Positions 1 to 10,248 of a stretch of DNA of 21,977 bases are shown piece after piece; the stretch's first letter is position 1; the number at the start of each line of letters is the position of its first letter. A program made the translations under genes and the position numbers. Under the pieces are notes generated by a model, which made no database searches, had not been told where the DNA came from, and saw nothing but the letters and a program-made list of their open reading frames with translations. Source of the stretch: Smittium culicis (lineage: Eukaryota; Kickxellomycota; Harpellomycetes; Harpellales; Legeriomycetaceae); contig LSSN01001992.1 of NCBI GenBank assembly GCA_001970855.1, forward strand, positions 1 through 21,977, read 5' to 3'.

Positions 1-3000
1 CTGTCGAATTATTTATATTTAATTCTTAGGTTTAATTTCAACACCGCGCAAAAATAAGATTGAAGAATATGATCTTGAGCTTGAGCTAAAAAATTCTGAA
101 TTAAAAAAATTGATTTTTATATAATTATACATCAAAAATATTATAATTTCGAATCGTAATATTTTCTATTACGTTCTTCATCGCTGTATTTATAATATTT
201 TTTATTATAGCTTATTCACATTTAATAAACATTCTTTATTCTTGCATTTACTATAAAATGTATCGCATTCCAGTATTAAGTAATCATTTTACCTGTATTT
301 TAGTACTTAACATGATAATATAACCTAACTTTATATATATATATCAAATCTACAGGTAATTCATTTTGCTTATTTAATTTTATTGATTTAGTTTATAAAA
401 CAAATTTATTATATATAATTGATCCAATAGACTGAATCATACTCAAAGTGATATGAAAAATCACTGGCGTCATTATCACTTCCACATAATTATACGATAA
501 TCATAAAAATATTAATTTATAATGAGCTATGTTCATTTATAGCACAAATAAAAATACCCCTTTTCAAAAGCAGGTGTATTATGATGAAATTTTTAATTTT
601 TTTAGGAAAATTTTGTAGCAATTATATTCTAGCTGATTATAATTTTCGATTAAAAAATACGTAAGCATTGCTAATTTTTAATAAAAAAACTTTGATATAT
701 ATATTTTTTAAAAGGTTGAAATAAAATTTTAAATATTATAAATTGAAATCACTAATTATTAATTATCGAGCTCATACGATTTGATAAATTATCTCTTTTT
801 GTAATTTATTTTATATTATTAAAATCATTCTTTGAGTAAAATTAAAAAAAATCTATTATTAAAATCTAAAAAAAAAAAAAACCTGATTTAATTATGGATT
901 GATATTCCGTTCCAATTCACTATATTATTTTTCATAATTTAGAAAAAACTTGATTTATGTTATAAAATGATTTAAATGATTCATAAATGGGCTGAATCAG
1001 GTAAAAAAGAGGAGATAAAAAGGATAAAATTTGATTTTTTTAGTTATAAATATCACCCTAAATTTAATTTATTTATGAAAAAATTCAAGAAAAAGTGGCA
1101 AAAAAAGTAAATTGACAATTTGTTATAAAGGAAAATTCATTAAGTGTTATTATAAAAAATTATTTTTATCAACTATAGAAACCAATATTAAACAAAATTA
1201 AATCTCAATAAAGAGCAATATTGGATATTTGAGTATTCTTATAGAAGAAATCACTTTATAAAAGTTTAATTTTATTGGATGACTATGTCGTGGTGTATTT
1301 GTTCCACGTACCTAGCTTTTATCTAGGGTTTAAATAGAGGTTTTATTTAGTGTTGTTATGGAATATAGGTTATTATTTAGATATTTTTTATTACTTGCAA
1401 TCCCCTGTTCTCCTTCTTCAAAAGTGGGAATTTCCCTTTTATATCTAGTCTTCAGATAAAAAATGGTAATCATTAAAGTTAATAAATGTCTATAGTAAAT
1501 TAGTATATAAATAAATAAAGTGAACTGGCCAATTGACTCTAACATACAAAATAAAACCGTGTAGGAAAAAAATCTATATGTTTAATTAGTCAGCACAACT
1601 CAAATGTAGAACTTATTAAGTTTCTACCACGTGGTGGCTTTCCACCGCGACAACTATTCATTAACTGTTAATTTTGTTACAGGGGTTGAAAATTCATAAA
1701 GATTTTTCTATTTATTCTTTTTAATCATGAAATTTTTATTTGCTAAAAAATAGTAATGATTTATTTATTTGATTCTAATATTTTTCGTGGTTTTATAACT
1801 GTAACACTTTACACTATAAAATGATTATTCATAAAAAATCTTCGATTAGGATGCCAAATTAAAATAAATTTTCACATACTATATATCTTTATATTTTATG
1901 AATTTTCATAGATTTACGTTAAAAACTTGCACAAATTCAATAAAAATAATAAAAGATATGATATAATTCACAAATTAAAATATTTAAATATTAACTTTTT
2001 AAAATCAATCTTTCAAAAAAACGAGTGTGGTATAATTTCAAGATTAAAAAAAGTTCCAAACCATAAAATTGGTCAGATTCCAGAAATATCAAACAATGTC
2101 GAATTTTTTGATCAAAAAATTTTTATCACAATTTATAATAAATAAGATAGAAAAAAATTTTGAACTAAAAATCAGATAAGTAAATTACGAAATATTATTT
2201 TCTAGCTTTATTAGAATAATATACATAACTTTTATAGCATTAACTGTTTCAAGTGCTATAAAAAAATTCGGTAGATAGCATTTTATAATAAAATGAGAGG
2301 AAAGAGAAAAATGAATTATTATTATAAAATAATAGAGAAATTGATGATAAAAGGAAATTAAATGAATAACAATAAATAAAATTTTTTATTTTATTCAAAA
2401 AATACTTTTAATTTCGAAAAAATTTAGGGTATGTAACTTCTTAACCAACGGAGTTCTAAAATAAAACATAATATATAAAATGAAACGGAATCAATATTAT
2501 GAATTTTTCTGGAATAAAAATCATAACCCACTGATATTTTTAGCTTTATATTGAAATTACATTTTTATATATTTTTTAAACCAAGTTTTATCTAAATCTA
2601 TTTTTCCGAATTATTTTTATATTTTTTTTGAATCCTGATATAAATCCTACTGTCACAACGAAAAAATGTATATTAAAAATATATGTTGGAACATAAATTA
2701 ACGTAATAGAAATGGAATTTATTCTATCAAATTCTCATAAGATTTGTTTTTTTTTAATATTAAACAAAAACTAAATTGTAGTTTACTTATAGAAAATGAC
2801 TAAAAAAAGTATCAACTTATTACTGTTTCTATTATTGCAATTAATATATCTTATTACTTGAAAGCTAAATTTATACTCAATAAATACCTTATTAAATTCA
2901 TTTTTACTTTATGAAATTTTAAATTTAATAATATATTGCAGAATTAATTATAATACCTTGATATTTTTATATAAAATTTTATGATAAAAGTCATAATTAA

Positions 3001-6000
3001 GTTAAATTTCAATCTCTCTGAATTTAAATTAATGCTTCATTTTAGAATCAAATTCCTAGCTATTTATAAAACTTTATATAAGTTGATTTATTAAAAAAGA
3101 GTTATAATTATATTCAAAATATGTATTTTATATACAAAAAATTATACTAGATTATTTATAATGTATTAATAAAAGGAGATATAAATGCAAATTTTAAGTA
3201 ATAATAAATATAATTAGAATTTGATTTATAATAATAAACATGAAAATAGCCATATAAAAGCTTTTTTTTTATAAAATTCACTTGGTGAATTCAATTATCA
3301 AAAAATAAAATTATAAGTATCATCAGAAATCAATAAAAATTATAAATAAATGAACTTTTTTCTGATATAATCCCAGAATTTTTATTAGTTTAAATAACAT
3401 ATTTATCAAATGATTTTTATATTTAATATAATTTTAATTATTCGTTTTAAAAAATATATAAAAATTTTATTAAATTATGCACCTTTAATAATCCACTAAA
3501 TATTATAGGTAAATCAATTAATTAATAGGCTCTTTTATATATTTTTTGGCTAATTTATAATATTATATTTATCTTATCTGATTTTTTTAATTTAATGAAA
3601 ATTTATGAAAATTTTTTAAATATTTTATTTCTTATGATTTTAAGCAATATATAATCAGACCAATAATAGATTCGCATTTTTAAATCCTGAATTAATGATA
3701 AAAAATCATTTTAATTTTCACTCATAATTTATTTCATAAATTTAGCTAAAAGGGTTTTATCGACAAAGGTTCGTTCAAAAATCATAAAGTTTTTTTATCC
3801 GAAAACGTACTAAATTTAAGCTTTTAATTAATGTTAGAGAAATTATAAAACATTTAGTACACGTTCAAAAAGTTACTTTTACAAAAATTTACTTATTTTC
3901 TGTTTCTTTTTCTCATTTAAAATTTTCAATCATTATTTTCCGATGATAAACTATGATAATTCATCTTTTTAATGAGTATTAATATTTTTGTTGCATAAAA
4001 AAGTAAGAAATTTTTCTAAAATATTTTTGATTCGTTAAATCTAAATGTCTTGAAATACGTAAAATATTATATAGAATTTTTCGCTTAGATAGATTAAAAT
4101 AATTTGAATTGACTAAATTTATTATATAATTTAAAATCTATTCCAAATTTAATCCAAAATTCAGATTATCGAAGATAGATTAAGTTGATAAAATCAATTT
4201 ACCAATGATTGTAACAAAAATAAAAGCTTTTCAAAAAAATATTATTACTGCTCAAAAATTAGATTTAATAGATTTAGAATATTTAAATTAGTTTTTATAT
4301 TTTTTATTCTAATTTAAAAATGTGAATAATTGAAGACTAATTTAAATTTAAATAGTAAAGATGTTTTCATATTTGATTTATCATTACATTAATTAATAGT
4401 AAAATAATAAACTCATACTATCGGAAAATTTCAAAACTATTTTTTAAAGCGCATTTAGTGTAATAATGATCTTTATAAGTTTACTAATATCAAAATTATC
4501 TAAGCTAATATTATCTTTAAGTTTAGAATCTGTTTATTATAAAATTAAATAAAATGAAATAAAGTGCGAATATATGTTCATATTTACTAATTTAGTTTAA
4601 ATTAATTCGAGCAGAGCTTTAAAACTGAATATATTTTTTTAGTCTCATATGATATCATAAATCAATACCTTAGGCGCATAAGGTTCAAATTATTTTTATA
4701 AATATTCTAATTTAAAATAATTTATCAGGTAACTTTACTGATACCAAAAAAACTATTAGATACTATGCGATAAAAATTTACTTGTTTATACTGTATTGTT
4801 TTTTTCCTTTATTTTAATTTTTTTTAAATCCTATTAAATAACATAGGCGATTTAAAAAAATAATATCATTAGAAACATTCGCACAAAGCCATAAATATTT
4901 TATATTGTGATTATTTTTTTTGTTTAACACACGTTTTATTTCGTAAATATACGCTGTTAAAAATTATATAAAATATATACGAAAGATATACTATTTTATT
5001 GGTGTAAAGATTCAAATTAATTGAATTTTAGAATGATTTCTTCAAATAAGATTTATAGTAGATAAACTTTTATTAATCTGTTAGCTTTACTAAAACTAAT
5101 CAAATTATCATAGAAACTTTAAAAATATATAGGCTTATGGCCCAAAATTTTAAAAAATTCAATAATTTTGGTTAAAAAAAATATTCTTTGACGAATTTAA
5201 TTTATCTATAAATAGTAAGATGTGCTCAGCAAAGATTATTATTAATATAATTGATATTTTAATATTTTTATAAAACAAAATCATATGGGTGAACGAGGCA
5301 CATATTTAAATTATGACAATATTATGGTTTAAATATTTAGATTACATATTTTATTTGATATTTGAAAAACGATAAATATATCTACTTGCTCAAAATTCTA
5401 AATTAAAATGTAGTTCCATAAAATTAGATTCTATTGAGCCTAAAATACTAAAAATATTAAACAAATCAAAATGATTTTCTTAAATATGGTCAATTAATTA
5501 TTTATCGGGTAATTTCGCTTTATGATAAATTCATACTATGCCTTTTTAGATTATAAAATCGACCATTAGTTAAGAAAATTTCATAAAATTTTAAATAACG
5601 ATTTTAGCTAATAGCCAAAAAAGATAATTGAGCTAAACTTAAGTCAACTTTGTTTGATTTCTAGTTTTTTTTTGATTCAATTCAATTAAAGAAATTAGTT
5701 ATCACACGAGAAATACTTATTAGATAAGTGATTTTTTTAGAATCTATATATTAGAGCGTGAAAAAATTCTAGTATTCACCAGTTTAACACATTTATGAGC
5801 TTCTTACTAAAATTTATATTTTAATTTTTAAATTTAAAATTTTATTGAGCTCTTAGAGTTTTTCGCTATTAATTACGCTTTTTAAAATGAATTGTTAAGA
5901 AAATAATTTAATTTAAGTTTTATGAAATACAAATTAATAAGAATTATACATAGCTTTTTATTTTCAAAAAAATCGACATCTATTTAAATGTTATTTGTTA

Positions 6001-7117
6001 TAATTTAAGGTAAGTGAATTAATATTATTTAATCTAGGTGGAGAAAATTTCAAGTGATCATAAAAAAAATTTTATATGGGCTTAAAAAAATATCACAACT
6101 AGAATTTTTCATAAATATTGATAAAAAATCGATACCAAATAAAACTGAATGTAATTAGAGAAATTCAAAAAAAAAAAAATAAATTAGAGAAAAAATTTAA
6201 AAAAAAAAAACTTTTATCATAAGTTTATAATAATTTTTCATTTTAAGAGATGAATCTGTATCTGTACTAAATTAAACCAAATCATGAATATATATATAAT
6301 AATAGTAATAAATATCATAATAAACATTCTGGATTTCTCTATTGATCAAGCTGAGATAAAATCATCGGATTAATTCTTTGAAAACTAGTTTAAAAAAAAA
6401 AACGCTTACTTCAACTTGTGTTAAAAATTTTACCTTTAAATAATCTATAATTTTTTTTAAATATTTGGTTTAATAATTTAGCATATGATTAATATATTGA
6501 TATTATTTAATAAATATAACAAAAAACATAAAATAGGTAAATATCATATTTAATTTTAGTTATCTTATTTCACTTTTTTATATTGGTTATAGAAATTATG
6601 TTAATTGAGGGTATGTGTATTATGGTTATATACTAAATTACCCGCTACTTATACCAGAATTTATTTTATATTTTATTATGTTATTGTGTTAATAAAAAGT
6701 AATATATGTTATTAATAAAATGTGGTTACGTTTAATAAGAGATTGGTATTGGAGAGTACTATTTAACTGATGTCAAAGCCAAATTTTCCTCCTGGATTAA
6801 TATAAGAACAAAAGTTTTTTATTTTACTCCAGGTTTCCCATTTCTTCGGGTATTTAGAATCTCTGATGATTTTTTATTTTAGATATCTTTTTCACCTAAG
6901 AAATATTTCTTCTATGGGCAGGAATTTAATCATTTTTAATATCAAATAAACATCAAAAAAGAAGTAGAAAATTTATTCACAACCCGCAGTTTCACTCTAA
7001 TTCATGTTTTTTTTTTTTGTCCTCAGTGAGTTTATTAAACATAATTTAAAAGTATACAAAAACTAATAAAAAAATATTTAAAAAGTTAAAAAAAATATTA
7101 AAAAAATAATTTTTCAA
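1..7117. other. AT-rich gene desert, no gene seen
   Basis: About 7 kb dominated by A/T runs with stop codons in all frames. The longest open stretches are about 70 codons, lack good starts and have low-complexity Lys/Ile/Asn/Tyr translations, as expected by chance at this base composition. I see no paired GTAAG/TAG intron signals joining open stretches, no tRNA fold and no clear transposon motif. Local departures are a small GC-richer patch near 1260-1690 with a palindrome, and an inverted CCTGGA/TCCAGG pair at 6791-6833. Very old transposon debris is possible but cannot be recognised by eye. Confidence 0.7.
1626..1646. other. CACGTG palindrome overlapping a hairpin
   Basis: A 10-base perfect palindrome, ACCACGTGGT, at 1626-1635 contains the E-box core CACGTG. 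It overlaps a second inverted repeat, GGTGG at 1633-1637 and CCACC at 1642-1646, with a four-base loop. It is a GC-rich spot in very AT-rich DNA. CACGTG is a typical bHLH-factor site, but no gene lies nearby, so it may equally be a remnant of a decayed repeat. Confidence 0.3.
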
Positions 7118-7172
7118 CCGAACCCCCTCCGCCGCTCTAGCGGCTCCATACCCACTGGGCATTGGTTCAAGG
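7118..7172. other. GC-rich patch with hairpin beside the tRNA gene
   Basis: About 55 bases of GC-rich sequence in otherwise A/T-dominated DNA, directly downstream of the minus-strand tRNA-Gly. It holds a tight inverted repeat, GCCGCT at 7131-7136 and AGCGGC at 7139-7144, separated by two bases. It also holds two GGTTC-type words: GGTTCAAGG on the plus strand at 7164-7172 and GGTTCGG on the minus strand near 7116-7122. These resemble fragments of a pol III B box but neither sits in a tRNA fold. It could be the end of a tRNA-targeted or SINE-like insertion, or a structured trailer; I cannot decide. Confidence 0.3.
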
Positions 7173-7173
7173 G

Positions 7174-7183
7174 AAAATAAAAA
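7174..7183 (-). terminator. Pol III T-run terminator of tRNA-Gly
   Basis: On the minus strand, nine bases after the tRNA discriminator base, there is TTTTT (7183-7179), one A, then TTTT (7177-7174). A run of four or more T is the usual RNA polymerase III stop. Its placement supports minus-strand transcription of the tRNA gene. Confidence 0.7.
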
Positions 7184-7191
7184 TTATCACA

Positions 7192-7262
7192 TGCGTCAGC
7201 CGGGAGTCTAACCCGGGCCAATTGCTTGGAAGGCAACTATTCTACCGCTATACTACTAACGC
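7192..7262 (-). tRNA. tRNA-Gly, anticodon TCC
   Basis: The minus strand folds into a complete cloverleaf of 71 bases including discriminator A. The acceptor stem GCGTTAG/CTGACGC pairs over seven positions with one G-T. The anticodon stem GTTGC/GCAAT carries the loop CTTCCAA (anticodon TCC, reading GGA and perhaps other Gly codons). The T stem is CCGGG/CCCGG and the variable loop is four bases. There is no intron and CCA is not encoded. The D stem is weak, as in many tRNA-Gly. The odd feature is the T loop TTAGACT, where the near-universal TTC start is TTA: C56 is replaced by A. That base also belongs to the internal B-box promoter, so the gene may be poorly transcribed, a recent pseudogene, or the base may be a sequencing error. 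Confidence 0.9.
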
Positions 7263-8103
7263 ATACTCTAATTTATGATAATTGTGTTTGTTTTCGCCAT
7301 ATTTTAGCCATTTCTCGTCCAAAATGCTTTAAAAAATCTAATTCAATGATTCACCAGTGGCTTATTACAAGTTTTATTATTTGCTGCAATTCTTCAACAA
7401 AAGAATAATTATATGTGCCTCAGAATTATGTTAAATTTATCGGGTGTAGTTGACTATATTTGGTGGATCAAAAAATGTCTACTACCTGAGAATGGATTAA
7501 AAATAAAGTAAAATTTGAATATAAATGGATTATTTGGGAGGCATTTTTGAAGATTTACGCAAAAATTATTAAAAAATATACAATGTTTGGTGATCATTAA
7601 AAATTAAAAAATTTTAGTAAAAGATAATATGAGAAAGGGTTTCCTAAGCCTAATGTAGAAAATTTTATTAAGGCTCTGAAGGGCCGAGAGTATTTTGATC
7701 TGATTTAGCCTATAATTTTAAAAATAGTTTTAAATGATTTATATTTGAAATCCATATACCTATTAAAGTTGCTTTACCTTCCTTTCAGCTAAAATAGATC
7801 ATTAGATGTCATTATATCTTTCATCATAATGAATATATAATTTTTTTTGGCTCGATGACGATTTATAACTAAATTTAATAATCGTTGCGCAATTTTAGCC
7901 TGTAAATATTCTCTGATATCTTCGGAATATATTTTTTAGATTGTGCTGTAGTATGATAGCTTTGGTAGGAAAAAAACTCTCTATAGGCTAGCGAAAGATT
8001 AAGTAGGAAATAATAAATCTATCACTAGCTTTTGAAAATGGAGTTTTGCTATAAATACTATCTTTTTGGCTAAGCTACAGCCCATATACATTATTTCATT
8101 TAA
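7263..8103. other. Intergenic, no gene seen
   Basis: This lies between the tRNA 5' end and the first TTAA element. Base composition is slightly less extreme than in the desert to the left, and a few protein-like fragments appear between stops, but no frame stays open and no motif can be named. It may be eroded transposon sequence. Confidence 0.5.
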
Positions 8104-8300
8104 TTAACCCTATCACAGAAGGTAGACTGTTTTTGACCAACAAAGTGTAGCCAACAGTGTTCAATTAAAATACTTTAATTCCGAGATTCGTTCAATTATT
8201 GGTTTATTGTGATTTAGCAGCAAATAATAAATATACTTATAAATCATAAACGAATCAACAAATTCATTTTTTCAAAGAGTGTAGGATGGGAAAGGGTTAA
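8104..8300. mobile_element. piggyBac-type MITE candidate, copy 1
   Basis: A 189 bp element (8108-8296) starts with CCC and ends with GGG, flanked on both sides by TTAA (8104-8107 and 8297-8300). TTAA duplications next to CCC...GGG ends are the hallmark of piggyBac-superfamily insertions. The right end reads GGGAAAGGG; the left end, CCCTATCAC, has drifted from its inverse. There is no coding capacity, so it would be non-autonomous. It matches copy 2 along its length, sharing GGTAGACTGTTTTTG near the left end, ATACTTTAATTCCGAG in the middle and an ACGAATCA...AAATTC block near the right end. Confidence 0.6.
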
Positions 8301-8363
8301 CCTTGAAGCTCTCCGGAATTTACAATTACAAAATTCAACAGCAAATAGAAATTTGATAGCTAG

Positions 8364-8562
8364 TTAACCCTTTCCCGCGTGGTAGACTGTTTTTGGTCTA
8401 CAAAATACAGCCAATTGCGTTCAATTATAATACTTTAATTCCGAGGCTTTAAGAAATATTTGATTTTGAATAATAGCAAATAGCAAATAGTAAATTTCAT
8501 ATTAATCATTAACGAATCATTAAATTCGTTTTTCCAAAATGAGTTATACGGGAAAGGGTTAA
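8364..8562. mobile_element. piggyBac-type MITE candidate, copy 2
   Basis: A 191 bp element (8368-8558) is flanked by TTAA at 8364-8367 and 8559-8562. The termini are excellent inverted repeats: CCCTTTCCCG at the left, and CGGGAAAGGG at the right, its exact reverse complement. Inside are a subterminal inverted pair, TAGAC (8383-8387) and GTCTA (8396-8400), and another, ACGAAT (8512-8517) and ATTCGT (8524-8529), plus a short run of AGCAAAT-like repeats near 8475-8495. It lies in the same orientation as copy 1, 63 bases away (TTAA to TTAA), and looks better preserved. It has no ORF. A transposase acting in trans would be needed; none is seen in this window. Confidence 0.7.
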
Positions 8563-8882
8563 GCTCGGGAGTATCAAGCTAGCTGAATAACTTTAGTTTA
8601 TTATAAGCCAGTAAGATAAATTCCTATTGATAATCAAATATTAAGTTATTACTCAGTTTAATAATTAAATTAACTAATTATCGTTTTTATAACTTTACTA
8701 GAACGTAACACGCAACTATAAACCCTATTAGATCTTACATTTGAAATATACAAGTATATACTATGTAAATAATCTATCATGAGTTTATAAATATTGTATA
8801 AATATGCAATATTGTAGTCTATATAAATTGCCAAAACTTTAGCACTTTCAGGGGCCAATACTCTTAAGCTATTTAAAAATCA

Positions 8883-9525
8883 TAATTGGACACTCCAAAT
8901 AATAATTATTTATTATTGGGTATGCAGATTAAACTGTCCAATAAAAATAATCATTCTGAAATGATTTACTCATATTGTCAACTGGTTGGATAGTTTTGGC
9001 AGTTATAAAAAAGCCAATTGCTCATAAAAATGTATAACAAAATAGAAAATTTATATACATTTTAATAATCAGATAATAAGAACACTTGCATATATCCTAG
9101 CCCCTGAAATAGTTGATTAATTTGACTTTGTACTACAAGAATTTAGTTATTTGCTTTTTTATCATCGAAATCCAATATTGCATTCATTTGTAGCGTCTAC
9201 AATTTAATACAATACGAAGTTTAGTTGGCCAGATTTTGAGAAATATTGTTGAGCCAACTATATTAAATATCCTCTTGATATTAATAGGCTATTATCTAAA
9301 AATAGAAGCATATATCGATACCAATAGCTATGAAGACGGATTTCAATACCATTACAAATACCGATACTGCAAATTTTTTGCTTTGGTATTACTAAAACTA
9401 CTATTAATAACCACATAATAAAATAAAATTGTGTAGCCAACAAATTACTATGTTATTATATAATAAATGCCAAGTTTATATAATTTAAAGTTGAAAATCG
9501 AAATTTAAAAACCCCTGTCCAATTA
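8883..9525. mobile_element. Weak inverted-repeat element candidate with TA flanks
   Basis: ATTGGACA at 8885-8892, preceded by TA, is mirrored by TGTCCAAT at 9516-9523, followed by TA. A decayed TA-targeting (Tc1/mariner-like) element of about 640 bp could give this pattern. A second TGTCCAAT at 8935-8942 makes an alternative 58 bp inverted pair, so the boundaries are ambiguous. The interior also holds AGTTGGC/GCCAACT (9223-9229 and 9253-9259). No transposase motif can be read in any frame. Eight-base repeats could arise by chance in such DNA. Confidence 0.25.
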
Positions 9526-10015
9526 TTTTATTGTGGACCATCTCAATGAATAGCCAGTAATGTAAATAAATGTATTTTTTTTGACAAATTCTTAATAAAA
9601 ATAATTTGAGTCGAATATAAAGTTACTTTGAAAGAAAAAACATGCAAAACGAGTACTCAAGATAATAATAAATGCTAAAATACAGGCCTACATAACCTAA
9701 AACTCGGATAAAAATGCTAATTTAGTATAGAGCCATTTTGAATTTATAGCATTTGATACCTATTCACTATCGCATCAAACAAATAATTTTCATCGTCTAA
9801 TTAGACATTCTTAATTTTAACTTTTTCAATAGCTACAAAGTTAAAGATCCGCAATAGCACGATTAATTCCTAATTATTACTACGATTTAACTTTAGCTAA
9901 TATTTAATGGAAAAAATATTTTAGTTCTCTTTTTCATTTAAAAAAATACCAACAGCTACAGTTATCGAGACATACTGATTACTTATCCCTAGAATAATTT
10001 TCGAAAACGTGTTAG
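9526..10015. other. 5' flank of the large gene, no gene assigned
   Basis: AT-rich sequence between the inverted-repeat candidate and the first possible exons of the large gene. I see no convincing core promoter, since TATA-like words are everywhere at this composition. Reading frames close within a few dozen codons. The promoter and any 5' untranslated exons of the downstream gene should lie here or just after. Confidence 0.5.
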
Positions 10016-10089
10016 TATATCCTAAAGATATCGTACCATCATACTGACCCATATTCAAAACTCGATATTAGTAAGTTGGAAAAGACAAG
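10016..10089 (+). other. Possible extra 5' exon of the large gene
   Basis: Position 10208 ends a very good intron 3' region: TACTAAT branch-like word (10175-10181), a long T run, then TATAG. Directly after it, 10209-10248 is open in frame with the proposed ATG at 10249. A matching donor GTAATA begins at 10090, and 10016-10089 is open in the required frame (phase 2 at the junction), preceded by GTTAG at 10011-10015. This gives protein-like, non-repetitive residues but no start codon, so still more exons would be needed. The alternative is that 10209-10248 is simply 5' UTR after a UTR intron. Shown as a candidate only. Confidence 0.3.
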
Positions 10090-10248
10090 GTAATAAGTTA
10101 TATACTTTATATGAAATTATAAAAAACTTAATCTACGTCAAAAATTATTACTGCACTAAAAGATTTAATAAGCATACTAATATGTGTAATTTTTTTTATT
10201 TTATATAGTCTAACAAGTTCATTCAATATCAAACAAGAAAGTTTAGCT

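Noticed and set aside
1330..1545. 71-codon minus-strand open frame
   Set aside because: Short, hydrophobic AT-driven composition, no motif, and no splice or promoter context; length expected by chance in this DNA.
1927..2145. 72-codon plus-strand open frame that looks slightly protein-like
   Set aside because: No ATG start (begins at TTG), no compatible flanking exons found, and the length is within chance expectation.
7226..7408. 60-codon plus-strand frame overlapping the tRNA
   Set aside because: It runs through the antisense of the tRNA gene and has no motif.
9236..9443. Overlapping short frames on both strands
   Set aside because: About 60 codons each with Ile/Tyr/Leu-rich translations; no transposase motif despite lying inside the inverted-repeat candidate.
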